A stretch of DNA of 64,000 nt from CBDCWO01 sp965223405 (GTDB lineage: Bacteria; Bacteroidota; Bacteroidia; Chitinophagales; Saprospiraceae). The stretch is from positions 4,774,001 to 4,838,000 of the forward strand of contig CBDCWO010000006.1 of assembly GCA_965223405.1 (NCBI GenBank), written 5' to 3'. Below are positions 57,190 through 64,000 of this stretch, piece after piece. Under the pieces are notes generated by a model. It made no database searches, was not told the DNA's origin, and worked only from the letters and a program-made list of their open reading frames with translations. Position 1 is the stretch's first letter, and each line of letters opens with the position of its first letter. The position numbers and the translations under genes were made by a program.

Positions 57190-57705
57190 ATGAATGAAAA
57201 CAAGGAGACAGCAATTGAATTTATTTTGATGAATTCTTATAAGAAGGATATGATCCATTACCTTGATTCTCACCCTGAAGAATTCACTGAGGCCATTGAA
57301 TTGGCGATAGGGTATAAACAACCCTATTCCAAAAGGGCTGCCTGGTTGCTATGGAGTTGTATGCAAAATAATGATTCCCGTATTCGCATTTACCGGGAAG
57401 CCATTCTAAATGGTATGTATCAAAAGCAAGATGACCATCAGCGTGAGTTGATCAAGGTATTACTCAAAATGGATTTGGATCGAGAATCGGAGGGAAAATT
57501 ATTTAATTTATGTATTTCAGTGTGGAAAAAAACAAATAAAAAGTCGTCAGTCCGGTTAACTGCTTTTAAAATGTTAGTAAAAATTCTTAAAAACCATCGG
57601 CAGCTATCATCTGAGGTGCAGTATTTAATCCAAGATGAATATTTGGATTCTCTCTCATCGGTGGCCAGAAAATCCATATTAAAAATGGTGAGAGGGATTT
57701 TTTAG
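57190..57705 (+). CDS. Uncharacterised helical-repeat (HEAT-like) protein
   Basis: A 171-residue all-helical protein. Helix pairs such as YSKRAAWLLWSCMQNND, HQRELIKVLLKMDLD and SSVRLTAFKMLVKILKNH resemble HEAT repeats of the kind seen in adaptor proteins. No catalytic motif or signal is present. It ends 48 bp before the GIY-YIG gene on the same strand. Function is unknown. Confidence 0.6.
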   Translation: MNENKETAIEFILMNSYKKDMIHYLDSHPEEFTEAIELAIGYKQPYSKRAAWLLWSCMQNNDSRIRIYREAILNGMYQKQDDHQRELIKVLLKMDLDRESEGKLFNLCISVWKKTNKKSSVRLTAFKMLVKILKNHRQLSSEVQYLIQDEYLDSLSSVARKSILKMVRGIF

Positions 57706-57753
57706 AAATTGCAAAACATTAGGAGACGGATAATTTATAATCTAATTGAAGAC

Positions 57754-58101
57754 ATGCCAAAATCAAAGTATCGGATTTATGTTATAGAATTATCAAAGAA
57801 AGTTTATACTGAAAACGCAAGATTTCGTGCAGCAAATCCTCAATTCAATGGAGTACTCGAATGCCTATATGTAGGAATGACTAGTAAATCACCAAAAGAA
57901 CGGTTTAACCAACACAAGGCGGGTTATAGAAGCAAAAAAGGGTATCGGATATCTTCTGAAATTGTCCGAAAATATGGTATGTATTTACGGCCTAGTCTTT
58001 ATAGTCACCTCCCACCCATGAGCAGAATAGATGCTATGCAAATGGAGAAAAAACTTGCCCTGGAATTACGACGAAAAAGATACGCGGTTTGGTTTAATTG
58101 A
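57754..58101 (+). CDS. GIY-YIG nuclease superfamily protein
   Basis: About 115 residues from the ATG at 57754 (MPKSKYRIYVIEL). GIY-YIG features are RIYVIELSKKVY (GIY-like), CLYVGMTSKSPKERFNQHKAGY (YIG-like with the conserved Arg) and a later Glu in MEKKLALELRRKRYAVW. It is not closely related to the 82-residue protein at 21940. It may be a small DNA repair or structure-specific nuclease. The frame can be read from a TTG at 57709, but the added residues do not match the fold. Confidence 0.72.
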   Translation: MPKSKYRIYVIELSKKVYTENARFRAANPQFNGVLECLYVGMTSKSPKERFNQHKAGYRSKKGYRISSEIVRKYGMYLRPSLYSHLPPMSRIDAMQMEKKLALELRRKRYAVWFN

Positions 58102-59062
58102 TTATATACTCATGCCATTCCCGATGCATTCGTTGATTGTACTTAATAGGATTAGTTTTCGGTTTCACTGATGAAAAGCCATAAGAACAAATGAAGTGGG
58201 ATAAAATGTCTAATCCAGCAAGATAAGTAAATATTATTCCTGAACTGGCACGAGGGTTTAACTCGATAATTTGAGCTTCATCGCCATTGATGAAAACTTC
58301 TAAATTCCCCAGCCCATGAAAATGTAAACATTTTGTGATTTTGGCAGTCAGTTCGATTAATCGGGGCCGATCATTGATAATTACTCTAGTTCCATTTCCA
58401 TCTATGGATTTTAGCTCTTCTCTGCTCAAGGCGCATTCCAGCTCACCGTCTTGATTTGCTACAAAGTCGATCACGATTTTTTGCCCTTCTTTTTTGGGTT
58501 GATAAATTGGCTGTTCTACATATCGACCAATGAATTGGAGATCTGACTTTTTGTAAGCGGTAAAACAATTTTGTGACCCATTGCCGAACCGCGGTTTGAC
58601 AAATATGGGAAAGTCCATTTCAGGTGTTAATGAAGTAGGAATAGCCGGCAAGCGAAACTTTTGGCAAAATTCGTAAAACTTATATTTATCATTGCACGTT
58701 TGGACGGCCTCAGGTTTTGGTAAGCCGATCTCAATATGGTGTTTGCGGAATTCGTAACTAGCTCGGGCCAATTGTTCCAGTTCGAGATCGTGGATTGGTA
58801 TGATCAAGTTAACTTGATTATTGATCGCCAAATTTAATAGGATAGACGTAAATTGCGGGTCATTTCCAAAAGGCACTTGATGGATTGAAGTGACATTGTC
58901 GATTGGAGTAATTTCACGAACATCTGAACTATCCGTACCGATGATGCGGGAATTGGGTAAGCAGGAACTTAAAATTTTACATACGGATCGCGCATTAGAG
59001 GATCCACATGCAGTTACCATAATTGTTAGCTGTTTTGGCAAAAAGAATGATTTTATACACAA
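58094..59062 (-). CDS. ATP-grasp ligase (CarB/PylC-like)
   Basis: A 322-residue ATP-grasp enzyme that should join a carboxylate to an amine using ATP. A pre-ATP-grasp Rossmann-like N-terminus (MVTACGSSNARSV) leads into the ATP-grasp lobes: FPIFVKPRFGNGSQNCF (about 150-166), VIDFVANQDGELECAL, and the metal-binding end GLGNLEVFINGDEAQIIELNPRASSG (Glu and Asn-Pro-Arg). That last block is the CarB/PylC/D-Ala ligase pattern. It is divergent from the PLP decarboxylase, with 15 bp between starts, so both are likely controlled by one region. It overlaps the stop of the GIY-YIG gene by 8 bp, convergently. Confidence 0.82.
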   Translation of the reverse strand: MCIKSFFLPKQLTIMVTACGSSNARSVCKILSSCLPNSRIIGTDSSDVREITPIDNVTSIHQVPFGNDPQFTSILLNLAINNQVNLIIPIHDLELEQLARASYEFRKHHIEIGLPKPEAVQTCNDKYKFYEFCQKFRLPAIPTSLTPEMDFPIFVKPRFGNGSQNCFTAYKKSDLQFIGRYVEQPIYQPKKEGQKIVIDFVANQDGELECALSREELKSIDGNGTRVIINDRPRLIELTAKITKCLHFHGLGNLEVFINGDEAQIIELNPRASSGIIFTYLAGLDILSHFICSYGFSSVKPKTNPIKYNQRMHREWHEYIIN

Positions 59063-59077
59063 GTATAATGAAGTTAT

Positions 59078-60301
59078 ATGAATCTTAGTTACCGATTATT
59101 AAACGACTTAGCCTTAAAATATAGAAACTCCTTCTACTTGTTTCACGAAAATGCCTTTCTTCATAACTATAAGTTGATGATCGATAATTTCAGATCGATT
59201 TATCGCAACACGCATATCGCTTATTCTTACAAGACCAATTATCTACCGTGCATTGGGAAACTGGTCTATGGTGCGGGTGGTTTTGCGGAGGTTACGTCGG
59301 CAGCGGAATATGAAATTGCCAAGAAAATTGAAATCCCGGGATCCAGGATCATTCTCAATGGACCGATCCATGAAAATACGTTACTGGAGCAGTGCATAAC
59401 TACCGGATGTATGGTAAATGCAGATGGGTTTTCGCAATTATCGCAAATTAAACGAATTTGTGACCAATATCCTGATGTACAATTTAAGATCGGACTTCGG
59501 TTGAATATTAAAAATACCGAGAAATTTATTTCCCGATTTGGATTTTCAGTTCGAGATGGAGCCGCAACCAAGGCAGTTAAATTTATTAATAACCTACATA
59601 ATTGTCAAATTGCCGGCTTACACACCCATTATTGGCTACCCGGTCGCAAACCGGTTTCATTTGCTGAGAGATTGACAGAGATGGCCAGTTTTGCCAAAGA
59701 ACACCAAATAATTTCAAATCTGGAATATTTAAATATTGGGGGCAGCATGTATGGACCGATGACCTCATTTCTTAAAAATCAGTTTTCGGATCCCATTCCT
59801 ACATTTGAGGAATATACTCAAATTATTGGAAAAGCAATGAAGTTTCACTTTCCGGATGAAAAGACAACCTTATTTGTTGAACCAGGTATTAGTCTGGTGG
59901 GAAATACTTTGGACTTTATTTGCCAGGTAGTTGATCTTAAATCAATAGGAAAGACCCATTTTGCCGTTGTATCAGGAAGTGTTCATAACGTTAAACCCTC
60001 GCTCCATCCCTTTAATCTTCAGGTTCAAACATTTGCGAAAACACCTGATCTTAGAAAAACAAAAAATTATCAAATAGCTGGATACACGTGCCTGGAATAT
60101 GATATTTTAAGAAAAAATCTTAGAACTTCTCTCGGGATTGGAGACTTTTTGTGTTTTCGCAATGTCGGTGGTTATACGATTACGATGAAGCCTCCATTTA
60201 TAAAAGGAGCACCTGCTATAGTCAAAGTATCAGATAACGACCTGGAATTGGTAAGACGTACGGAATCATTCGATGATTGGTTCGGAACATTCGTTGTCTA
60301 G
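59078..60301 (+). CDS. Fold-type III PLP decarboxylase (Orn/DAP/Arg decarboxylase family 2)
   Basis: A 407-residue fold-III decarboxylase. The PLP lysine is in AYSYKTNYLP (about 48-57), the histidine barrel motif is HTHYWLPGR, the phosphate-binding loop NIGGSMYG, and EPGISLVG follows. The second active-site Cys region GYTCLEYD (about 339) matches the DAP-decarboxylase-like C..xD block. No neighbouring lysine pathway genes are visible, so this is probably a specialised decarboxylase acting on an amino-acid derivative and not LysA. Related enzymes in aminoglycoside side-chain and siderophore pathways work beside ATP-grasp ligases, as here. Confidence 0.82.
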   Translation: MNLSYRLLNDLALKYRNSFYLFHENAFLHNYKLMIDNFRSIYRNTHIAYSYKTNYLPCIGKLVYGAGGFAEVTSAAEYEIAKKIEIPGSRIILNGPIHENTLLEQCITTGCMVNADGFSQLSQIKRICDQYPDVQFKIGLRLNIKNTEKFISRFGFSVRDGAATKAVKFINNLHNCQIAGLHTHYWLPGRKPVSFAERLTEMASFAKEHQIISNLEYLNIGGSMYGPMTSFLKNQFSDPIPTFEEYTQIIGKAMKFHFPDEKTTLFVEPGISLVGNTLDFICQVVDLKSIGKTHFAVVSGSVHNVKPSLHPFNLQVQTFAKTPDLRKTKNYQIAGYTCLEYDILRKNLRTSLGIGDFLCFRNVGGYTITMKPPFIKGAPAIVKVSDNDLELVRRTESFDDWFGTFVV

Positions 60302-60442
60302 GTTCTATGTCTGAAGTCTCACAATGTATAAAATGATAAAGGTTGAAATAATAGACTGAATAGTCTCGTTCCTTTCCTTAAATTTGCTTTTAGCCTATCT
60401 GTGGGTATAAATAAATGTGCAGTCTTAAACTTGTGATTTCTT

Positions 60443-61288
60443 ATGGATAAATTAATTATCAATTATACACCTACTGGAATGGTGCCAATGAAAAAGGATA
60501 ATCCCAATGTACCCTTATCCATTCAAGAAATTATTGAAGATGTCCATCAAGCCGATGAACTAGGCATTACTATGGTACATCTTCACGCCCGGCACCCACA
60601 AACATTCGAACCTGAATATCGAATAGAAGTCTATGGGCCGATATTGGAAGGAGTGAGGAAGTATTGTCCCAAAATGGTATGCGGTTTGTCGCTAAGTGGC
60701 AGGGTATTCCCGGATTTCGAAAAAAGAGCTGAACCGCTTCAATTATTACCGGATCTGGCCTCACTTACACTCAGTTCACTCAATTTTATTCAGGGAGCAA
60801 GTTTAAACTCCCCTGAAATGATCCACAAACTATTAGAGGAGATGAATAACTATGGAGTGATTCCTGAACTGGAAGTTTTTGATTTGGGTATGATGAATTA
60901 TGCCAGCTATTTGATCAATCGTGGTTTACTCAAAGACCCATTGTATTTCAATTTTATTTTTGGAAATATAGCCTCCATGCAGTTGAATTTTAGTCATCTG
61001 GCGGCCATTACCTCGAATTTGACGGATGAGATGTTTTATTCATTCGGTGGTATCGGAAGCTATCAGCTTAGAACTCATTACATGGCGATAGCAAGTGGAG
61101 CCGGTGTCAGAGTGGGATTAGAGGATAATTTGTATTATGATCAAGACCGCAGTGTCGCTGCTACTAATCAAAGTCTATTAAAGAGAATCCATAATCTAGC
61201 TGAAATTGCGGAACGAGAGGTGATGAAACCTGAGGATCTGGGAAGATTTGGTTTCTACAATTCTTTACGCACAGAAGCTCTTAAGTAA
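60443..61288 (+). CDS. BKACE family beta-keto acid cleavage enzyme (DUF849)
   Basis: A 281-residue TIM-barrel protein of the 3-keto-5-aminohexanoate cleavage family. It starts IINYTPTGMVP, metal-binding histidines are in HLHARHP (about 47-53), the catalytic barrel glutamate in PELEVFDLGM, and the closing block is VRVGLEDNLYYD. BKACE enzymes use acetyl-CoA to cleave a beta-keto acid to acetoacetate and a new CoA thioester. Where most members have HARD, this one has HARHP, a change near the metal site that may reflect a different substrate. Its stop shares a base with the next start (TAATG). Confidence 0.85.
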   Translation: MDKLIINYTPTGMVPMKKDNPNVPLSIQEIIEDVHQADELGITMVHLHARHPQTFEPEYRIEVYGPILEGVRKYCPKMVCGLSLSGRVFPDFEKRAEPLQLLPDLASLTLSSLNFIQGASLNSPEMIHKLLEEMNNYGVIPELEVFDLGMMNYASYLINRGLLKDPLYFNFIFGNIASMQLNFSHLAAITSNLTDEMFYSFGGIGSYQLRTHYMAIASGAGVRVGLEDNLYYDQDRSVAATNQSLLKRIHNLAEIAEREVMKPEDLGRFGFYNSLRTEALK

Positions 61289-61971
61289 TGGGAAAAGAAG
61301 GAATAGATATATTGGGCCATGATAACCTGGCGCTAGCTATTCAGGTTGACCTATTAAAAGAAAAATTCGGCACACTTCCCGATATTCGGATCATATCGAA
61401 TATTCCAAAATCAGAGAATATCAATGCTGAGATTCCTTATTTAGAACCCGCCGACCGGGTGGAGGAATTAGAAGCAAGATACTGGCAACCGGACGAATCC
61501 AGGAAAGTGCTGATCGGTGCTATGAGTGGGAAAACGATGAAAACCATTTATGATTACTTTCAAAAGGAGCATGACCTTTCCACGCTGACTTTTTTAAATC
61601 TAATTCACGCACAGGCGTACTTGGCTGCAAGTGCAAGTATTCAGGAAGGCATTTTAGTCGAACCGAATGCTTCCATTTCTTCATTTGCTGTTTTGCATTC
61701 TCATGTTTGGATTAAACGGAACGCATCGATAGGACACCATACTGTCATACACAGTTTTACAAATGTCAACCCAGGAGCTACTATTGCAAGTTGTTGTGAA
61801 ATTGGGACTGGCAGTTTGATCGGAGTAGGGGCAACCATTTCTAATAAAATCAAAGTGGGCAATCACTGTATAGTAGGCGCCGGAGCCGTAGTAATCAGAG
61901 ATGTACCTGACCGAACTGTCGTAGTAGGAAACCCTGCACGAGTATTAAAAGAGAACAACCATTTGTCATAG
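61288..61971 (+). CDS. NeuD-like sugar O-acyltransferase (left-handed beta-helix)
   Basis: A 227-residue acyltransferase. The N-terminal domain (about 1-90) is poorly conserved compared with PglD/NeuD. From about 105 it is a left-handed parallel beta-helix of hexapeptide repeats (ASIQEGILVEPNASIS, IGHHTVIHSFTNVNPG, CEIGTGSLIGVGATIS, VGNHCIVGAGAVVIRDVPD), the acetyltransferase core that uses acetyl-CoA; the histidine in GHHTVIH is placed like the catalytic one. Its start overlaps the BKACE stop. It could acetylate a sugar or the amine product of this cluster. Confidence 0.8.
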   Translation: MGKEGIDILGHDNLALAIQVDLLKEKFGTLPDIRIISNIPKSENINAEIPYLEPADRVEELEARYWQPDESRKVLIGAMSGKTMKTIYDYFQKEHDLSTLTFLNLIHAQAYLAASASIQEGILVEPNASISSFAVLHSHVWIKRNASIGHHTVIHSFTNVNPGATIASCCEIGTGSLIGVGATISNKIKVGNHCIVGAGAVVIRDVPDRTVVVGNPARVLKENNHLS

Positions 61972-62091
61972 AGTTGTGAATGAGAGCGCATGCCGAATCT
62001 CATCCTTATGAGAGTAAAAAAATGATGCCAATCAATTTTCATTAGCAAGGCACCGGTGTCAAGAAAAAAGATCTAGTTTTATACGCAAGTC

Positions 62092-62130
62092 TTCAAATTA
62101 TGCATTGGATAAACCAACGCATAATTTGAA
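62092..62130. terminator. Long near-perfect hairpin between convergent genes
   Basis: TTCAAATTATGC, A, TTGG, loop ATAAA, CCAA, C, GCATAATTTGAA: a 17-bp stem with one A-C mismatch. Located between the stops of the acyltransferase (61971) and the peroxiredoxin (62163), so it may act as a bidirectional terminator, but there is no clear T-run on either side. Confidence 0.5.
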
Positions 62131-62162
62131 TTATGTTGGTATAATTAATTATTCCTAAAAAC

Positions 62163-62798
62163 CTATTTGTCAGGTTGTGGTGTAATCCTAAGATACGGTT
62201 TAATCACTTGGTGACCTTTAGGAAATTTTTCCGGTACATCTTCATCAGCCACTGAAGGACTGATAACCACATCTTCTCCTTGCTTCCAATCAGCCGGTGT
62301 CGCCACTGAATGGTACGCTGTTAATTGTAAAGAATCGATAACCCTAAGAATCTCTGAAAAATTCCGACCTGTTGAAGGAGGATAGGTTAAGGTTAATTTT
62401 ACCTTTTTGTCCGGCCCAATGACGAACACCGACCTTACCGTGGTTTTTTCGGCAGCACCGGGATGAATCATGCCGTAAGCTTGGGCAATTTCCTGTGCGT
62501 CATCGGCAATAATAGGATAATTGACAATGGTATTTTGAGTTTCATTAATGTCTTTAACCCATTCATTGTGGGAATCCAGAGGATCAACGCTAAGGGCTAG
62601 GACTTTTGTATTTCTTTTGTCAAATTCGGACTTCAACTTGGCGACGGTTCCTAATTCCGTGGTACAAACTGGAGTAAAATCTGCAGGATGTGAAAACAAC
62701 ACTCCCCAACTATCTCCCAAATATTCGTATAAGTCAATTGTTCCTTGTGTGGTACTGGCTTTAAAATTTGGAGCCATTTCACCTAATTTTAATGACAT
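62163..62798 (-). CDS. 1-Cys peroxiredoxin (Prx6 type)
   Basis: About 211 residues of the Prx6 subgroup, reducing peroxides. The active site is SHPADFTPVCTTELG (about 33-47; peroxidatic Cys in PVCTTE), followed by VLALSVDPLDSHNEW, and a C-terminal PSTGRNFSEILRVIDSLQ and GEDVVISPSVADEDVPEKFP, which are Prx6 marks. The ATG at 62798 (MSLKLGEMAPNFKA) is preferred over the one at 62834. It lies 32 bp after the MoeB-like gene on the same strand. Confidence 0.93.
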   Translation of the reverse strand: MSLKLGEMAPNFKASTTQGTIDLYEYLGDSWGVLFSHPADFTPVCTTELGTVAKLKSEFDKRNTKVLALSVDPLDSHNEWVKDINETQNTIVNYPIIADDAQEIAQAYGMIHPGAAEKTTVRSVFVIGPDKKVKLTLTYPPSTGRNFSEILRVIDSLQLTAYHSVATPADWKQGEDVVISPSVADEDVPEKFPKGHQVIKPYLRITPQPDK

Positions 62799-62830
62799 GG
62801 TATTACTTTTTATGGTTATAAAATCAAAAT

Positions 62831-63979
62831 TCAATAGGTTGGTAGCGAAGGGTCAATTTCTTTTGCCCATGCTAAAATTCCACCTTCCAGGTTTATCAAG
62901 TTATCATAGCCGTATAATTCCTGGAGTTTAATAATGACATCTGCACTTCTTTTGCCACTGCGACAATGAACAATTACCGGACGATCCTTATCTATTTTGT
63001 GGATATGCTTTTCTATTTCCTCCATTGGCATCAGAGGAGCACCGATGTTAACAAACTCATATTCATCCTGCCGGCGAACGTCGATAATTTGGATGTTCTC
63101 ACCACGTTCAATCTGTTGAGCCAATTCTTTTACGGTTATTGATGGTACTTTCATATTTATTTTTGGATTGCAAAATAATTCATAATCAATTAACGAAAAC
63201 TGGGAGGGATTATCGCCGCTCAGCGGATTGTTCTTCCTTTTGTTAAATCTTAAAACTCTGGATGTAAAGGATAATGTATCAAGGGTAAATAACTTTCCTG
63301 ATAAAATATCTCCATTTCCAGTAATTACCTTAATTACTTCATTAGCTTGTAAAGCTCCCATGATGCCTGGTAATACTCCCAGTACTCCTGCTTCGGCACA
63401 GTTGGGAACAGTTCCAGGAGGTGGTGGTTCCGGGAACAGGTCCCGATAGTTGGGGCTCCTCACTCCGTTTTCCAGTGGGTAATTAAATACGCTTAGTTGT
63501 CCTTCGAATCTGAATATTGAAGCGAATACATTTATTTTTTGTTCAAGATAGCACGCATCATTTATCAAGTACCGAGTGGCAAAGTTATCCGTGCCATCCG
63601 CTACGATATCATAATTTTTAATTACCTCTCTGGCATTTTCACTGGTCAATTTTATTGGAAAGGATACTATTTCTATCAGATGATTGATCTCTTGAACTCG
63701 AGATACTGCCACGTCTGTCTTTAATTTTCCGATATCGTCCCTGGTATATAATATCTGCCGATGCAAGTTACTTTCTTCTACCCGGTCAAAATCTACAATA
63801 CCTATTATACCTACGCCAGCTGCCGCTAAATATTGCAACAAAGGACAACCCAAACCACCAGCTCCGACAACCAGAACTTTTGCAGCTTTTAACTTCATTT
63901 GTCCTCGCTCACCGATCTCTGGCATAATAAGGTGTCGATGATATCGCCTTTTTTCTGTTTTGGACAGGTTGGTAGTCAT
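62831..63979 (-). CDS. MoeB/ThiF-type adenylyltransferase fused to rhodanese (MoeZ-like)
   Basis: About 382 residues. The E1-like domain (1-245) has RYHRHLIMPEIGERGQ, the ATP-binding GAGGLGCPLLQYLAAAGVG (about 40-58), DFDRVEESNLHRQILYTRDDIG and TDNFATRYLINDAC; the closing GVLPGIMGALQANEVIK follows. The C-terminal rhodanese domain (about 275-380) has IDVRRQDEY and the active Cys in HCRSGKRSADVI. Such fusions activate MoaD/ThiS-type sulfur carriers for molybdopterin or thiamine synthesis. It would supply the cofactor for the Mo formate dehydrogenase here, but other uses are possible. The frame opens at 63997 as TTG; the ATG at 63979 is preferred. Confidence 0.9.
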   Translation of the reverse strand: MTTNLSKTEKRRYHRHLIMPEIGERGQMKLKAAKVLVVGAGGLGCPLLQYLAAAGVGIIGIVDFDRVEESNLHRQILYTRDDIGKLKTDVAVSRVQEINHLIEIVSFPIKLTSENAREVIKNYDIVADGTDNFATRYLINDACYLEQKINVFASIFRFEGQLSVFNYPLENGVRSPNYRDLFPEPPPPGTVPNCAEAGVLGVLPGIMGALQANEVIKVITGNGDILSGKLFTLDTLSFTSRVLRFNKRKNNPLSGDNPSQFSLIDYELFCNPKINMKVPSITVKELAQQIERGENIQIIDVRRQDEYEFVNIGAPLMPMEEIEKHIHKIDKDRPVIVHCRSGKRSADVIIKLQELYGYDNLINLEGGILAWAKEIDPSLPTY

Positions 63980-64000
63980 GATCAATTTATATGGCAATCT

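Overview
The window looks like chromosome from a Bacteroidota bacterium, probably of the Saprospiria/Chitinophagia side. Supporting signs are low GC with AT-rich spacers, few strong Shine-Dalgarno sites, a TonB-dependent receptor and many short lipoboxes, Bacteroidota-like best matches by eye, and a tmRNA whose tag reads GEYNYALAA. No rRNA, tRNA or CRISPR array was recognised.

Layout. 1-2540: start of a lysine/saccharopine-dehydrogenase-like gene running off the left edge, then an intact IS1182-type element. 2622-12321: a minus-strand four-gene operon of two FAD oxidoreductases, a 1729-residue kinase/AAA/GAF/adenylate-cyclase protein and an acetoacetate-decarboxylase-fold protein. 12690-18272: glycosyltransferase, TonB receptor, aspartase and pirin. 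18336-23048 is the most unusual stretch: an orphan gene, an IS982 element, two copies of a module made of a leader, an array of 29-bp imperfect palindromes and a conserved tail, a small GIY-YIG nuclease gene between them, and ssrA. Each tail carries 17 bp identical to the 3' end of the tmRNA, which suggests a mobile, nuclease-linked repeat system using or copying the tmRNA end.

23210-30832 is catabolic: lutABC (lactate oxidation), a TetR regulator with a perfect 24-bp palindromic operator in front of hmgA-fahA (tyrosine breakdown to fumarate and acetoacetate), then malic enzyme. Together they feed the TCA cycle and pyruvate. 30914-46628 holds a CYTH protein, a CE15-like esterase, two phosphoesterase lipoproteins, two overlapping PPK2 genes (the second with an altered Walker A), a dicarboxylate-type transporter, a large membrane protein, a gamma-lyase divergent from an Lrp regulator, and an unexplained small-protein/420-residue pair. 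46829-52114 is a complete NAD-linked formate dehydrogenase set (fdhD, a NuoE-NuoF fusion and a Cys-type alpha subunit).

52286-57073 holds EttA, an intradiol-dioxygenase-like lipoprotein, a TrhA/hemolysin III protein and a secreted beta-propeller protein. 57190-61971 holds a helical-repeat protein, a second GIY-YIG protein, and a divergent cluster (ATP-grasp ligase, fold-III PLP decarboxylase, BKACE, NeuD-like acetyltransferase) that looks like an undescribed small-molecule or glycan-modifying pathway. The right edge holds a 1-Cys peroxiredoxin and a MoeB/ThiF-rhodanese fusion. Many start codons were moved inward from the longest possible ORF. All functional calls come from reading motifs without database searches.
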